Positions 50,568 through 59,917 of a stretch of DNA of 64,000 nt are shown here, one piece after another (positions within the stretch are counted from its first letter, which is position 1; each line of letters opens with the position of its first letter). The translations under genes were made by a program, and so were the position numbers. The notes beneath the pieces were generated by a model that saw only the letters and a list, made by a program, of their open reading frames with translations, did no database searches and had not been told where the DNA came from. Source of the stretch: Nocardioides sp. REDSEA-S33_B3 (GTDB taxonomy: Bacteria > Actinomycetota > Actinomycetes > Propionibacteriales > Nocardioidaceae). The stretch is from positions 100,886-164,885 of the forward strand of contig LUPK01000054.1 in NCBI GenBank assembly GCA_001627335.1, given 5' to 3'.

Positions 50568-50708
50568 GCTTGCTAGCACGGTGGCTAGCGGCGTCGTCGC
50601 GGGACGATCTACCAAGCAGGCCAGGAGTTTCGCTCGGGGAATCGCTGTCCGGTTGTGACCTGATGCACCCGCTTGCTGCTTGCAAGTGCTAGCACGAGCA
50701 AGCACTAT
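50568..50708 (+). promoter_or_regulatory. Promoter and operator region of the XRE/hbhA-like pair
   Basis: -35 TTGCAA (50680-50685), 17-nt spacer, -10 CACTAT (50703-50708); the ATG at 50715 would be at or next to +1, so a leaderless mRNA is likely. The spacer holds the perfect palindrome GTGCTAGCAC (50686-50695), flanked by GCTTGCT and AGCAAGC arms. A related CTTGCTAGCAC lies at 50569-50579. These look like autoregulatory sites of the XRE protein. Confidence 0.65.
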
Positions 50709-50714
50709 GGAGGC

Positions 50715-51104
50715 ATGGCCAAGGGAAAGGTGTCGACGGCAGTCGGCTCGCTGGGTGACTACCTCAAGGAGCAGCGCACGCAGGCGCAGCTCTCCTTGCG
50801 GCAGCTCGCCGAGCAGACCGGCGTCTCGAACCCCTACCTGAGCCAGATCGAACGCGGACTGCGGCGCCCGTCAGCGGAGGTGCTCCAGCAGATCGCGAAG
50901 GCGCTGCGGATCTCGGCCGAGCAGCTCTACATCCGCGCCGGGATCGTCAGCCCCGACGACGGCGTCGGTGGCTCGGTGGAGCTCGCGGTCCTCGCCGACA
51001 CGGCGCTGACCGAGCGCCAGAAGCAGTCCCTGCTCGATGTCTACCAGTCCTTCCTCGCCATGAACGCCGGTCAGGCGACCGCCGAGCCGGGCGACGAGGA
51101 GTAA
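50715..51104 (+). CDS. XRE-family regulator adjacent to the hbhA-like gene
   Basis: A 129-residue regulator with a Cro/CI HTH at about 13-66 (LGDYLKEQRTQAQLSLRQLAEQTGVSNPYLSQIERGLRRPSAEVLQQIAKAL) and a helical C-terminal half. This resembles the M. tuberculosis Rv0474-Rv0475 (hbhA) arrangement, where a similar regulator precedes the heparin-binding protein. The promoter palindrome GTGCTAGCAC suggests self-repression. Confidence 0.9.
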   Translation: MAKGKVSTAVGSLGDYLKEQRTQAQLSLRQLAEQTGVSNPYLSQIERGLRRPSAEVLQQIAKALRISAEQLYIRAGIVSPDDGVGGSVELAVLADTALTERQKQSLLDVYQSFLAMNAGQATAEPGDEE

Positions 51105-51184
51105 CGACCCCCACACCCGCGGCCGTGGCACCCGCCACGACCCACCCGACGGGCCGCGAGGCCCACCGAAGGAGTAGTTCCGAC

Positions 51185-51919
51185 ATGGCCAAGGCCACTC
51201 TCCCCACCATCAAGATCGAGGACCTCAAGTCCGAGGCCACCAAGTCCCTGTACGCCGGTGCCGGTGTCGTGGACCTGGCCGTCGAGACCGTCCGCGAGTA
51301 CGTCTCCGACGTGCAGAAGAAGCTGGTCGACCTGCAGAAGGACGCCACCTCCAAGCTCGAGGGCGTGCAGAAGTCGGTCAAGGACTTCGACTTCGAGCCC
51401 AAGACCATCCGCACCCAGGTCGAGACCGTGGTCAACGCCCGCGTGGAGGCGCTGAGCGACGAGGCCAAGGCCCGCCGCACCGCCATCGAGAAGCGCGTCG
51501 CCGAGCTCCAGGGCGACGCCAAGGCCCTGCCGGTCACCGTGCGCAAGCAGCTCGACGAGACCACCGCGACCGCCACGGCCACCTACGCCGACCTGGCCAA
51601 GCGCGGCGAGGTCCTCGTGGGCCGCATCCGCAAGCAGGAGTCGACCCAGGCCACCAAGACCGCGGCGAAGACCACCACCGCGAAGGCCAAGACGACCAAG
51701 ACCCAGGGCACCAAGACCGCGAAGACCGCGGCCAAGAAGACCACCACCGGTGCCAAGAAGTCGGCGACCACCGCCAAGAAGTCGGCCTCCTCCGCGGCCA
51801 CCACCGCGAAGAAGTCCCCGGCCAAGAAGTCGGCGACCGCCACCAAGACCGCCGCCAAGAAGACCGTCACCACCGCGGCCACCGCCACCACCGAGGCGGC
51901 CAAGAAGGTCGGCGACTGA
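51185..51919 (+). CDS. HbhA-like Lys/Ala-rich surface protein
   Basis: A 244-residue protein. Residues 1-150 form a coiled coil (TKSLYAGAGVVDLAVETVREYVSDVQKKLVDLQKDATSKL), and 155-244 are Lys/Ala/Thr repeats (AAKKTTTGAKKSATTAKKS type), similar to the heparin- or lipid-binding tail of mycobacterial HBHA and to histone-like tails. Synteny with the XRE regulator supports the HBHA relationship. Possible roles: adhesion, lipid-domain or nucleoid association. AAGGAG 6 nt before the ATG. A hairpin terminator follows. Confidence 0.8.
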   Translation: MAKATLPTIKIEDLKSEATKSLYAGAGVVDLAVETVREYVSDVQKKLVDLQKDATSKLEGVQKSVKDFDFEPKTIRTQVETVVNARVEALSDEAKARRTAIEKRVAELQGDAKALPVTVRKQLDETTATATATYADLAKRGEVLVGRIRKQESTQATKTAAKTTTAKAKTTKTQGTKTAKTAAKKTTTGAKKSATTAKKSASSAATTAKKSPAKKSATATKTAAKKTVTTAATATTEAAKKVGD

Positions 51920-51956
51920 CCGATCGCGCCTGACCCCTCCGGGTCACGCACACTCC

Positions 51957-51994
51957 CCGAGCCCCGGCACGCCTCCCTGCGTGGCGGGGCTCGG
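51957..51994. terminator. Hairpin between the convergent hbhA-like and propeller genes
   Basis: CCGAGCCCCG pairs with CGGGGCTCGG, extended inside by GCACGC/GCGTG. It can serve both convergent transcripts. Confidence 0.7.
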
Positions 51995-52052
51995 CCCGTC
52001 TGCGGGCGACCCGACCGCGCCGAGGAAGGTCGGACTGATGTCAGTCGAACCT

Positions 52053-54071
52053 TCAGACCTCGACGTACGACGCCTCCTCGGCCGTCACGAGCAGCACCCG
52101 CTTGTCGGGCAGCCGCAGCAGCCGCACGTGGTCGACGTCGCTGCCGTGCTCGACCTCGACCAGCTCCTCGCTGATCGTCCCGTCGTCGAGCCGGAGGATC
52201 GAGAGCCAGCCGGTGCGCGCGCCGTACCCGCGGGTGATCACGCTCAGACCGGTGCGCTGCCCCGGGATCCAGGTGAACGCCCGCGGGTCGGTGGCCGCGA
52301 CGTGCCGGGTGTTCGCCCGGTGGTCGAGCACGTCGAGCCGCCGCGGCGCCGCGAGGTCGGCCAGGTCGAACAGGCTGGTCTGCGCGCCCCACCGGCGACC
52401 GCCCACCGGGCCCTCGCCCAGGCCGAGCAGCCGGTGCGGGCCCAGCGGGTGCAGGTACGCCGAGTAGCCGGGCACCTTCAGCTCCCCGACGACCCGCGGC
52501 GCGGTCTGGTCGAACAGGTCCACGGTGTAGAGCGGGTCGACCCGCCGGAACGTGACCACCAGCGCCAGGTCGCCGAACCACCGCACCGCCTCGATGTCCT
52601 CGCGCGGCCCGATCCGGTCCACCCGGCCGATCTCCTCCAGCCGGGTGCCGTCGCGGCGCATGGTGACGATGGAGGAGAAGTCGCCGGTCTCCGAGGACGG
52701 CCCGACGGCCACCCGCAGGACGCCGTCGTGCTCGTCCATGGACCAGCGGTCGCGGATGGTGCCGTCGACCTCGCCGGTCGCGACGTACGTCGCCGCCGTG
52801 CCGTCGAGCTCGAGCTCGTGGATCTCGCTGGTGCCGCTCCAGCCGCCGATCGGTCCGCCGGGGAAGGCGCGGTCCACCAGCCAGCAGCACCCCGTGGGCG
52901 CTCCGCCGGTCGCGAGGTAGAGCCGGTCGAGCGAGGCGTAGACCAGGTCCGTGCCGATGGCGACGCCGACCGCGTCGGCCTCGGCGAGACCGGCGAGGGG
53001 AGCGGTGGCGTCCAGGCCCACGACGGCCACGGTCCCGGGCGTCGTGCCGTCCGCCTCGCCAGGGCTGCCGGGCAGGGCGACGTCGTCGCAGTCCACGAGC
53101 CGCTCGGTCGTCGCGCTGCCGTCCTCGGCGTACGTCGTCACTTGCGGCAGCCAGTCGTCGACCTCGGTGCCACGCACCGCCTCCAGGTTGCGCTCGAGCG
53201 CGCGGTCCTGGCTGCCCGCCCGTCGCCCGGGGCGCGCGAAGTCGAGGTCGGGCAGACCGGTGCGGGTCACCCACCGCACGGTGGTGCCGTGCTGGCGAGC
53301 CGAGAGCAGCTCGCCGTCGATGGTGAGGGTGTCGGTCAGCGTCGGCTCGTCGAGGTCGCCCACATCGACCCGCAGGATCCGGGTGCCGGGGGAGCCGTCG
53401 GCCTCCTGGTCGCCCCCGACGACGACCACGGTGTCGCCGACCAGCAGCAGCTCGGGGTCGACGACGTCCGGGAGGTCGATCCGCGCGGACTCCTCGACGC
53501 TCTCGCCGGTGACGTCGGCGAGGACCAGGTCGGCGGTGCGGCCGGTGCGCTCGATCCTGGCCAGGAGTCGGCCGTCGGACTTGGCCACGTCGGGCTCGTC
53601 GACGCCGGCCTCCTGCACGTTGGTGCCGGTCTCGGACTGGGTCGCGTTGGTCATCCCGCGTGCGTTGCCGGGCGCCGGTGCCTGCTTCGCGGCGAAGCCC
53701 TGCAGCTCGACCACGCCGTCCCGGGCGAAGGTCCGCCAGGCGCCACCCTGGTCCAGCAGCCCTCCCGGCCAGCCCCCTGACCAACCCCAGGGCGTCACGA
53801 GCTCCTCGGCGCCGTCGACGTACCACTCGAGCAGCTGCTCGCAGGACGCCGCAGGGGTCAGGGCGTCGCCCTGCCAGGCGACGGGCTGGGGTCTCGACGC
53901 CCGCTCCTCGCTGGCGCTCGTCGCTGCTCGACCACCGGCAGGGGTCCGCTCCTCGCTGGCGCTCGTCGCCGCTCGACCGCCGGTGTCGCTGTCGAGGGAG
54001 AGGCCGACGAGCACTCCGGCGCCGACGAGCGCGGTGGCGGTGAGGGAGGTGAGCAGGGTGCGGGCGCGCAT
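52053..54071 (-). CDS. Secreted beta-propeller domain protein
   Basis: A 672-residue exported protein. Signal/anchor helix at about 5-26. The signature TNVQEAGVDEPDVAKSDGRLL (about 155-175) and the following blades (ILRVDVGDLDEP, DGVLRVAVGPSS, EAVRWFGDLALVVTFRRVDPLYTVDLFD) belong to the Beta_propel family (PF09826), of unknown function. Residues 31-60 are two copies of GGRAATSASEERTPA, encoded by a dispersed DNA repeat (53891-53983). The mature domain starts after them, so the insert probably does no harm. Monocistronic, convergent with hbhA. Confidence 0.88.
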   Translation of the reverse strand: MRARTLLTSLTATALVGAGVLVGLSLDSDTGGRAATSASEERTPAGGRAATSASEERASRPQPVAWQGDALTPAASCEQLLEWYVDGAEELVTPWGWSGGWPGGLLDQGGAWRTFARDGVVELQGFAAKQAPAPGNARGMTNATQSETGTNVQEAGVDEPDVAKSDGRLLARIERTGRTADLVLADVTGESVEESARIDLPDVVDPELLLVGDTVVVVGGDQEADGSPGTRILRVDVGDLDEPTLTDTLTIDGELLSARQHGTTVRWVTRTGLPDLDFARPGRRAGSQDRALERNLEAVRGTEVDDWLPQVTTYAEDGSATTERLVDCDDVALPGSPGEADGTTPGTVAVVGLDATAPLAGLAEADAVGVAIGTDLVYASLDRLYLATGGAPTGCCWLVDRAFPGGPIGGWSGTSEIHELELDGTAATYVATGEVDGTIRDRWSMDEHDGVLRVAVGPSSETGDFSSIVTMRRDGTRLEEIGRVDRIGPREDIEAVRWFGDLALVVTFRRVDPLYTVDLFDQTAPRVVGELKVPGYSAYLHPLGPHRLLGLGEGPVGGRRWGAQTSLFDLADLAAPRRLDVLDHRANTRHVAATDPRAFTWIPGQRTGLSVITRGYGARTGWLSILRLDDGTISEELVEVEHGSDVDHVRLLRLPDKRVLLVTAEEASYVEV
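53891..53983. repeat. Two copies of a dispersed repeat inside the propeller gene
   Basis: Copies near 53901-53938 and 53946-53983 share CGCTCCTCGCTGGCGCTCGT followed by CGC(T/C)GCTCGACC. The period is 45 bp (15 codons), so the reading frame is kept. From memory this motif (reverse sense GGTCGAGCAGCGACGAGCGC) is abundant in Nocardioides genomes, usually between genes. Confidence 0.75.
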
Positions 54072-54136
54072 GCGGCTCCGACGTACGACGTGGACGGGCG
54101 GTTCCGGTGCCTGGGCCCTCCTGACACGATGTGCCC

Positions 54137-55317
<1,181 letters not shown>

Positions 55318-55321
<4 letters not shown>

Positions 55322-56379
55322 CCCTGAGGGCGCAGGCCGTCGACCCGGCGGAGGCTGCGCGGCGGGCGGCCGCCTGGCCGCGGGTGCGCTGGATGGGCTC
55401 CAAGCACCGTCTGCTGCCGCACCTCGCGCAGGCGTTCGCCGACCTCGCCCCGGCGGGCGGTCACGCCCTCGACGCGTTCAGCGGCTCGGGGGTCGTGTCC
55501 TACCTCCTCAAGCACCAGGGCTTCGGTGTACGCGCCAACGACTACCTCGGCTTCCCGGGTGTCGTCGCGAGCGCCGGGGTCGTCAACGACGACGTGCGGC
55601 TCACCGAGGAGGACGTCGCGCGGATCTGCTCCCCGGCGCTCGACGACCGCGACTTCTGCCGCCGCACGTTCGACGGGGTCTTCTTCACCCCCGAGGACCT
55701 CGCCTTCCTCGACAGCGCCTGGAGCCACGTCGCGACGATGAGCGGCCACGCCCGCTCGGTGGCGATCGCCGCGCTCTGCCTGGCCGCGGCCCGCCGCCAG
55801 CCGCGCGGGGTGTTCACGATCAGCGGCGACCTCAGCAGGTACGACGACGGGCGGCGCGACCTGCGCCTGAGCCTGCGCGAGCACTTCGTCGAGCGCGTCG
55901 CCGACTACCACCGGGCCCTCGTCGGGGGCGCCGCCTGCTCGGTCTCCACCGGCGAGGTGGGCGAGGTCGAGCGGGACGGTTGGGACCTGGTCTACCTCGA
56001 CCCGCCCTACGCCCCGGTCAGCGACGACAACGACTACACCAAGCGCTTCCACTTCCTCGAGGGGCTCTCGCGCTACTGGGAGGGTGACCAGATCATGTGG
56101 GACACGAGGACCCGCAAGTTGCCCAAGAGGGTCACGAAGTTCTCCTCCCGCCGCACCATCGAGGCCGCCTTCGGCGAGCTCTTCGAGCAGTTCAGTGACG
56201 CCCCGTTGGTGCTGTCCTACTCCTCGCACGCCCTGCCGGACCGCGCCACCCTCGAGGGGCTGCTGCGCGAGGTCAAGGGCGAGGTGGAGGTGCGCGCCGT
56301 CCCGCACACCTACTCCTACGGCACCCACCGCACCGCCGTGCGGCGCCGAGTCGACGAGCTGCTGCTGATCGCCCCCTGA
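55318..56379 (+). CDS. Orphan DNA adenine methylase (D12 class)
   Basis: An N6-adenine methyltransferase of about 353 residues. RWMGSKHRLLPHL, SAM motif ALDAFSGSGVVSYLLKHQG, and catalytic DPPY (LVYLDPPYAPVSDDNDYTKRF). No ATG or GTG stands at a sensible distance: CTG 55318 overlaps the upstream TGA as CTGA, exactly like the many ATGA/GTGA junctions here, and gives LTLRAQAVDP as N-terminus. GTG 55201 or GTG 55384 are the alternatives. No restriction endonuclease gene is adjacent, so epigenetic or phage-defence use is open. Confidence 0.85.
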
Positions 56380-56408
56380 GCACCGCCGCCATCGGCGATA
56401 CTCCGAGC

Positions 56409-57101
56409 ATGACGTCGGGGGAGGACGTGCGGCGGCGCCGTGCGTGGACAGTGGTGGCCGTCGTGGCGTGGGCGGGCTTCGCGCTCACGCTGAGCCTCTC
56501 GGCGCTCGGGTGGTACGCCGACAGCCCGCCCGAGCCCGGGGTCTACGGCGACACCGGCGACGGGGCGTACGGCGTGCTGCAGCGGGTCACCGACACGCTG
56601 AGCTACTTCACGATCTGGTCCAACGTGGTCGTGGCGCTCGCGGCGACGGTGCTCGCCCGTGGCGCGCGGGGTGCCACCTGGCAGCGGGTGCTGCTGCTCG
56701 ACGCACTGCTGATGATCGTGGTGACCGCGATCGTCTACCAGCTGCTGCTCGCGCCGAGCATCGACGTGCAGGGCTGGTCGATCCTCACCGACCCCACCCA
56801 GCACGTCGTGGTGCCGGTGCTGGCGGTGGCGGCCTGGGTGTGGGCGGGGCCTCGCGGCTGGGTGTCGGGTCGGCTGGTGCCGCTGGCGCTGCTGGTGCCG
56901 GTGCTGTGGGTCGGGTGGATGCTGGTACGGGGCGCGGTCATCGGCTCCTACCCCTACGGCTTCGTCGCGGTGGGCGAGCGGGGGGGCTACCCGGCGGTGC
57001 TGGCCACCATCGCGATGATCCTCGCCTTCGGGCTGGTGGTCGCTGCGGTCTTGTGGGCAGTGGACACTGCCCTGTCCCGGCGTACCCGCTCGCGGGCCTG
57101 A
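56409..57101 (+). CDS. Pr6Pr family membrane protein
   Basis: A 230-residue integral membrane protein with six helices (about 12-34, 63-85, 95-113, 130-147, 157-177, 196-220). The conserved motifs TLSYFTIWSNVVVALAA, VYQLLLAP, TDPTQHVVVPVLAVAAW and GSYPYGFVAVGERGGYPAVL mark the Pr6Pr (FAR-17a-like) family. Function is not established. It is 29 nt after the methylase gene, possibly on the same transcript. Confidence 0.85.
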   Translation: MTSGEDVRRRRAWTVVAVVAWAGFALTLSLSALGWYADSPPEPGVYGDTGDGAYGVLQRVTDTLSYFTIWSNVVVALAATVLARGARGATWQRVLLLDALLMIVVTAIVYQLLLAPSIDVQGWSILTDPTQHVVVPVLAVAAWVWAGPRGWVSGRLVPLALLVPVLWVGWMLVRGAVIGSYPYGFVAVGERGGYPAVLATIAMILAFGLVVAAVLWAVDTALSRRTRSRA

Positions 57102-57205
57102 CCCGGCACGGCCGGCGCTCACGACGGCTTCAGGTCCACACCACTGTGACGAGCACGACGTCCCCGGGCGGGGATTGCTGAGCGCCGGTCAAGGAATGGG
57201 TTAAA

Positions 57206-57227
57206 ACCTCCGCCGACCTGCGGAGGT
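57206..57227 (+). promoter_or_regulatory. Hairpin hiding a Shine-Dalgarno sequence
   Basis: ACCTCCGC-cgacct-GCGGAGGT, perfect 8-bp stem. The right arm contains GGAGGT, the ribosome site of the leader ORF at 57235. The upstream TTAAAA makes this the AT-richest point of the gap 57102-57263. An on/off translational switch is plausible. Confidence 0.55.
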
Positions 57228-57234
57228 AACACGC

Positions 57235-57279
57235 ATGAAACATTTCCGGGCGAGGTTCTCAGCATGGCTAGGGGCGTAG
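57235..57279 (+). CDS. 14-codon leader ORF overlapping the next gene
   Basis: Encodes MKHFRARFSAWLGA with GGAGGT 7 nt before the ATG. Its last 16 nt overlap the start of the 57264 gene in another frame, so the two could be translationally coupled. The ribosome site is paired in the hairpin at 57206-57227. Confidence 0.5.
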   Translation: MKHFRARFSAWLGA

Positions 57280-57611
57280 CGGCCGCCCTCCGCCAGCACC
57301 TCGCCGACGACGGCTGGGTGGGAACCGACGACGGGGGGAACGCGTACCAGGTCCGCCGGGACGAGGTCACCATGCACGTGGTGACCGTCGAGCAGGCGCG
57401 CACGGCGCGCGGCCGGTCGAGGAGCATCGACCGCGCCGTGAGGACGTTGCTGAGCGGCATGCGCGACCCGGAGGAGCTGCACGCACTCGCCCTCCCCGCA
57501 CGGGACCTGCCCACGGTGCTGACGGTGCCCGGTCGCGTGTGGATGATGCTGGGCGTGCGCGTGTACGCCATCGAACCCGACGGGTCGGTGCACCAGCAGG
57601 TGATCGCCTGA
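57264..57611 (+). CDS. Protein of unknown function
   Basis: A 115-residue basic protein (MARGVAAALRQHLADDGWVGTDDGGNAYQVRRDEVTMHVV at the start, VWMMLGVRVYAIEPDGSVHQQVIA at the end). Its own ribosome site is poor (GGCGAGG then TTCTCAGC before the ATG), which supports coupling to the leader ORF. I recognise no domain. It ends 55 nt before tRNA-Arg. Confidence 0.65.
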   Translation: MARGVAAALRQHLADDGWVGTDDGGNAYQVRRDEVTMHVVTVEQARTARGRSRSIDRAVRTLLSGMRDPEELHALALPARDLPTVLTVPGRVWMMLGVRVYAIEPDGSVHQQVIA

Positions 57612-57666
57612 CGCGGTGGTGCCCGAGGTCTGTGGCGTCGCGGGGTCTGACAGGATGACCGCCGCG

Positions 57667-57739
57667 GCCCCAGTAGCTCAGCGGATAGAGCAGCCGCCTC
57701 CTAAGCGAAAGGTCGCAGGTTCGACTCCTGCCTGGGGCA
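57667..57739 (+). tRNA. tRNA-Arg (anticodon CCU)
   Basis: Acceptor arms GCCCCAG (57667-57673) and CTGGGGC (57732-57738) pair fully, D-arm GCTC/GAGC, T-arm GCAGG-TTCGACT-CCTGC, loop CTCCTAA with anticodon CCT. CCA is not encoded. The anticodon stem reads GCCGC opposite GCGAA, so the two base pairs furthest from the loop are mismatched; still likely functional. The 3' half is duplicated 78 bp downstream. Confidence 0.92.
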
Positions 57740-57750
57740 CTTGGTGTGGG

Positions 57751-57818
57751 GTTGAGAGCAGCCGCGCTCCGTGGTCTGCGGAGCGAAAGGTCGCAGGTTC
57801 GACTCCTGCCTGGGGCAC
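57751..57818 (+). pseudogene. Partial tRNA-Arg copy (37-bp duplicated 3' part)
   Basis: Bases 57782-57818 repeat 57704-57740 exactly (from the anticodon 3' stem through the acceptor end). Further upstream GAGAGCAGCCGC also echoes the tRNA. In place of the anticodon loop there is a different hairpin, CGCTCCG-tggtctg-CGGAGCG (57765-57785). No 5' acceptor arm is present. It resembles a remnant attachment site or decayed tRNA. Confidence 0.7.
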
Positions 57819-58022
57819 CCGTCGCCCGATGCCCTACCCCCGACTTGGCCGGGACAGCCCTCCCGCCGCACAATCGAGGAGCTTGGCGGACCCGGCTAGG
57901 TTCGCCGCACGCGGCGGCCGAGTGCAGCCGCCGGGCGCAGCGCAGCGCCACCGACGTACGCCGGAGCCACCGGCGCATCCCCCGGGCCGCACGTCGCGGC
58001 CGACCGCCAGGAGAACGACCCC

Positions 58023-59285
58023 GTGAGCACGCCCACCCCCACCCCGTCGGTCGAGGTGGCGACCCCGGAGCCGCGGGTGACCCGGCGGGGCAAGCGGCGC
58101 GCCAAGCGCCGGCGCACGCACACCGTGGCCAAGGTGCTGGTCTCCACCCTCGTGGTGCTGGGCCTGGTGACGGGCCTGTCGGTGACCTACCTCTACCGCC
58201 ACCTCAACGGCAACCTCACCGTCATGGACATCGACGACCAGCTGGTCGGCGACCGACCGGACAAGGTCGAGGTCACCGGCCCGCAGGAGCCGCTCAACGT
58301 TCTGGTGATGGGCTCGGACACGCGCGAGGGCGCCAACAACATCGACGGGCTCACCGGCGGCGGCGAGCGCTCGGACACGACGCTGCTGCTGCACTTCTCC
58401 GCGGACCGGGAACGCGCCTACGGCGTGAGCATCCCGCGCGACTCGATGGTCGACCGGCCCGAGTGCCGCACCGAGGACGGCACGACGACCCCGGCGGCGT
58501 CGTACCAGATGTGGAACGTCGCCTACCAACTCGCCGGACCGGCCTGCACGATCCAGCAGTTCGAGGCGCTCACCGGCATCCGGCTCGACCACTTCGTCGT
58601 CGTGGACTTCACCGGTTTCCAGGACATGGTCGACGCGGTCGGCGGTGTCGAGGTGTGCATCCCCGAGGACATCGACGACCGCGCCCACGGGATGTACCTC
58701 GAGGCCGGCACCCGCAAGCTCGAGGGCATCCAGGCGCTCAACTACGTCCGCCAGCGCTATGCCCTGTCCGGCGGCTCCGACATCGGCCGGATGAAGCGGC
58801 AGCAGGCGTTCATCGCCTCGATGGTCAACACCGTCGTCTCCTCCAACACCCTGGCCCGCCCCGACCGGCTGCTGGGCTTCCTGGAGGCCGCGACCGAGTC
58901 TCTGACCCTCGACGAGGACCTCGGCAACCTGTGGGAGCTGGCCAAGCTGGGCTACGAGTTCCGCGGGATCGGCCTGGACAACGTCCAGTTCATCACCATC
59001 CCCAACAAGGTCGACCCGAACGACCCCAACCGGCTGGTGTGGAAGCGTCAGGCGAACGTCGTGTGGAACCGCCTCAAGAACGACGAGCCCCTCACCAAGC
59101 GCCTGCAGACTGACGTGATCAGCGCGGCGAAGATCCCGGGCACGTCCTCCGACGAGCCCTCGGAGTCGCCGGACGACGGCGAGACCGCCTCGCAGGGCGG
59201 CGGGTCCACCGGCTCCAAGGGCAGCGGCGGCAACGCCCCCACCGCCTCGGACGAGGCGCTGGCCGCGGCCGGGCTGTGCACGTGA
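58023..59285 (+). CDS. LytR-CpsA-Psr (LCP) family cell-wall ligase
   Basis: A 420-residue protein that should transfer undecaprenyl-linked glycopolymer (e.g. teichoic acid or arabinogalactan type) to peptidoglycan. Basic N-tail, one membrane helix (about 36-58), then the LCP domain: PLNVLVMGSDTR, RSDTTLLLHF, VSIPRDSMV, VDFTGFQDMVDAVGGVEVCIPE, RKLEGIQALNYVRQRYALSGGSDIGRMKRQQ, with the Arg/Asp residues that bind pyrophosphate. A Ser/Gly-rich tail ends the protein. GTG start. The gap 57819-58022 holds no gene; TAGGTT at 57897-57902 may be its -10. Confidence 0.94.
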   Translation: MSTPTPTPSVEVATPEPRVTRRGKRRAKRRRTHTVAKVLVSTLVVLGLVTGLSVTYLYRHLNGNLTVMDIDDQLVGDRPDKVEVTGPQEPLNVLVMGSDTREGANNIDGLTGGGERSDTTLLLHFSADRERAYGVSIPRDSMVDRPECRTEDGTTTPAASYQMWNVAYQLAGPACTIQQFEALTGIRLDHFVVVDFTGFQDMVDAVGGVEVCIPEDIDDRAHGMYLEAGTRKLEGIQALNYVRQRYALSGGSDIGRMKRQQAFIASMVNTVVSSNTLARPDRLLGFLEAATESLTLDEDLGNLWELAKLGYEFRGIGLDNVQFITIPNKVDPNDPNRLVWKRQANVVWNRLKNDEPLTKRLQTDVISAAKIPGTSSDEPSESPDDGETASQGGGSTGSKGSGGNAPTASDEALAAAGLCT

Positions 59286-59488
59286 GCGACCAGGGTGCCC
59301 AGGACGCCGGTCCTCAGCGGCGTACGCCGGAGGAGCAGGCCGCCTGGGAGCGGCGCCGCCGTCGGGCCGAGGTCTTCGGGGAGAGCCTGCCCGAGACGAC
59401 CTCCGACGAGCGCGAGCCCGACCCCCGCGACCGGCGTGACGGCGACACCTGGCTCAAGGAGCAGGTGCCGCCGCACCACGGCAGCTGA
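59282..59488 (+). CDS. Small charged protein coupled to the LCP gene
   Basis: A 68-residue hydrophilic protein (MSDQGAQDAGPQRRTPEEQAAWERRRRRAEVFGESLPETTSDE). GTG overlaps the LCP stop (GTGA). Similar short Arg/Glu-rich proteins ending in DTWLKEQVPPHHG follow LCP genes in related actinobacteria, as far as I remember. Function unknown. Confidence 0.75.
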   Translation: MSDQGAQDAGPQRRTPEEQAAWERRRRRAEVFGESLPETTSDEREPDPRDRRDGDTWLKEQVPPHHGS

Positions 59489-59517
59489 GGTCGGGCTCGA
59501 CCGGAAGTGCTGGTGCC

Positions 59518-59865
59518 TCAGCCCTGGCGGGCGGTGAGGGCGTCGCGGATCTCGCGCAGCAGGACGGTGTCCTCGGGGGTGCCCGGCGCGGGGCTGGGGA
59601 AGTACTTCTCCTTGGCCTTGGTGTAGGGCAGCACGACGAGGAAGTAGACGACCGCCGCGAGGATCACGAACGCGATGACGGCGTTCATGAAGGCACCGAA
59701 GGAGTTCTCCTCGTTGGTGAAGTAGTCACTGGCACCGTCGGGCATCTTCGAGGTCAGCCAGTTGGTGAAGGTCGTGACGACCGTGCCGAAGGCGGTGCCG
59801 ATGATGACCGCGACGGCCAAGTCGACGAGGTTCCCGCGGAGCAGGAAGTTCTTGAAGCCACCCAT
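59518..59865 (-). CDS. mscL: Large-conductance mechanosensitive channel MscL
   Basis: A 115-residue channel that releases solutes during hypo-osmotic shock. N-terminal FKNFLLRGNLVDLAVAVIIGTAFGTVVTTFTNWL (pore helix with the conserved Gly/Ala face), periplasmic loop, second helix (FGAFMNAVIAFVILAAVVYFLVV) and the cytoplasmic helix. Slightly shorter than the usual 130-150 because of a small loop. It lies near ruc, as in mycobacteria. Confidence 0.95.
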   Translation of the reverse strand: MGGFKNFLLRGNLVDLAVAVIIGTAFGTVVTTFTNWLTSKMPDGASDYFTNEENSFGAFMNAVIAFVILAAVVYFLVVLPYTKAKEKYFPSPAPGTPEDTVLLREIRDALTARQG

Positions 59866-59917
59866 GATGGAGTCCTCCTAGTCGTGGCGGCCCGAGCGGC
59901 CGCGTCCTCCCGCGACG

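Noticed and set aside
57667..57818. A present-day integrated element between the tRNA repeats
   Set aside because: The copies are only 78 bp apart with no integrase gene; at most it is a scar.
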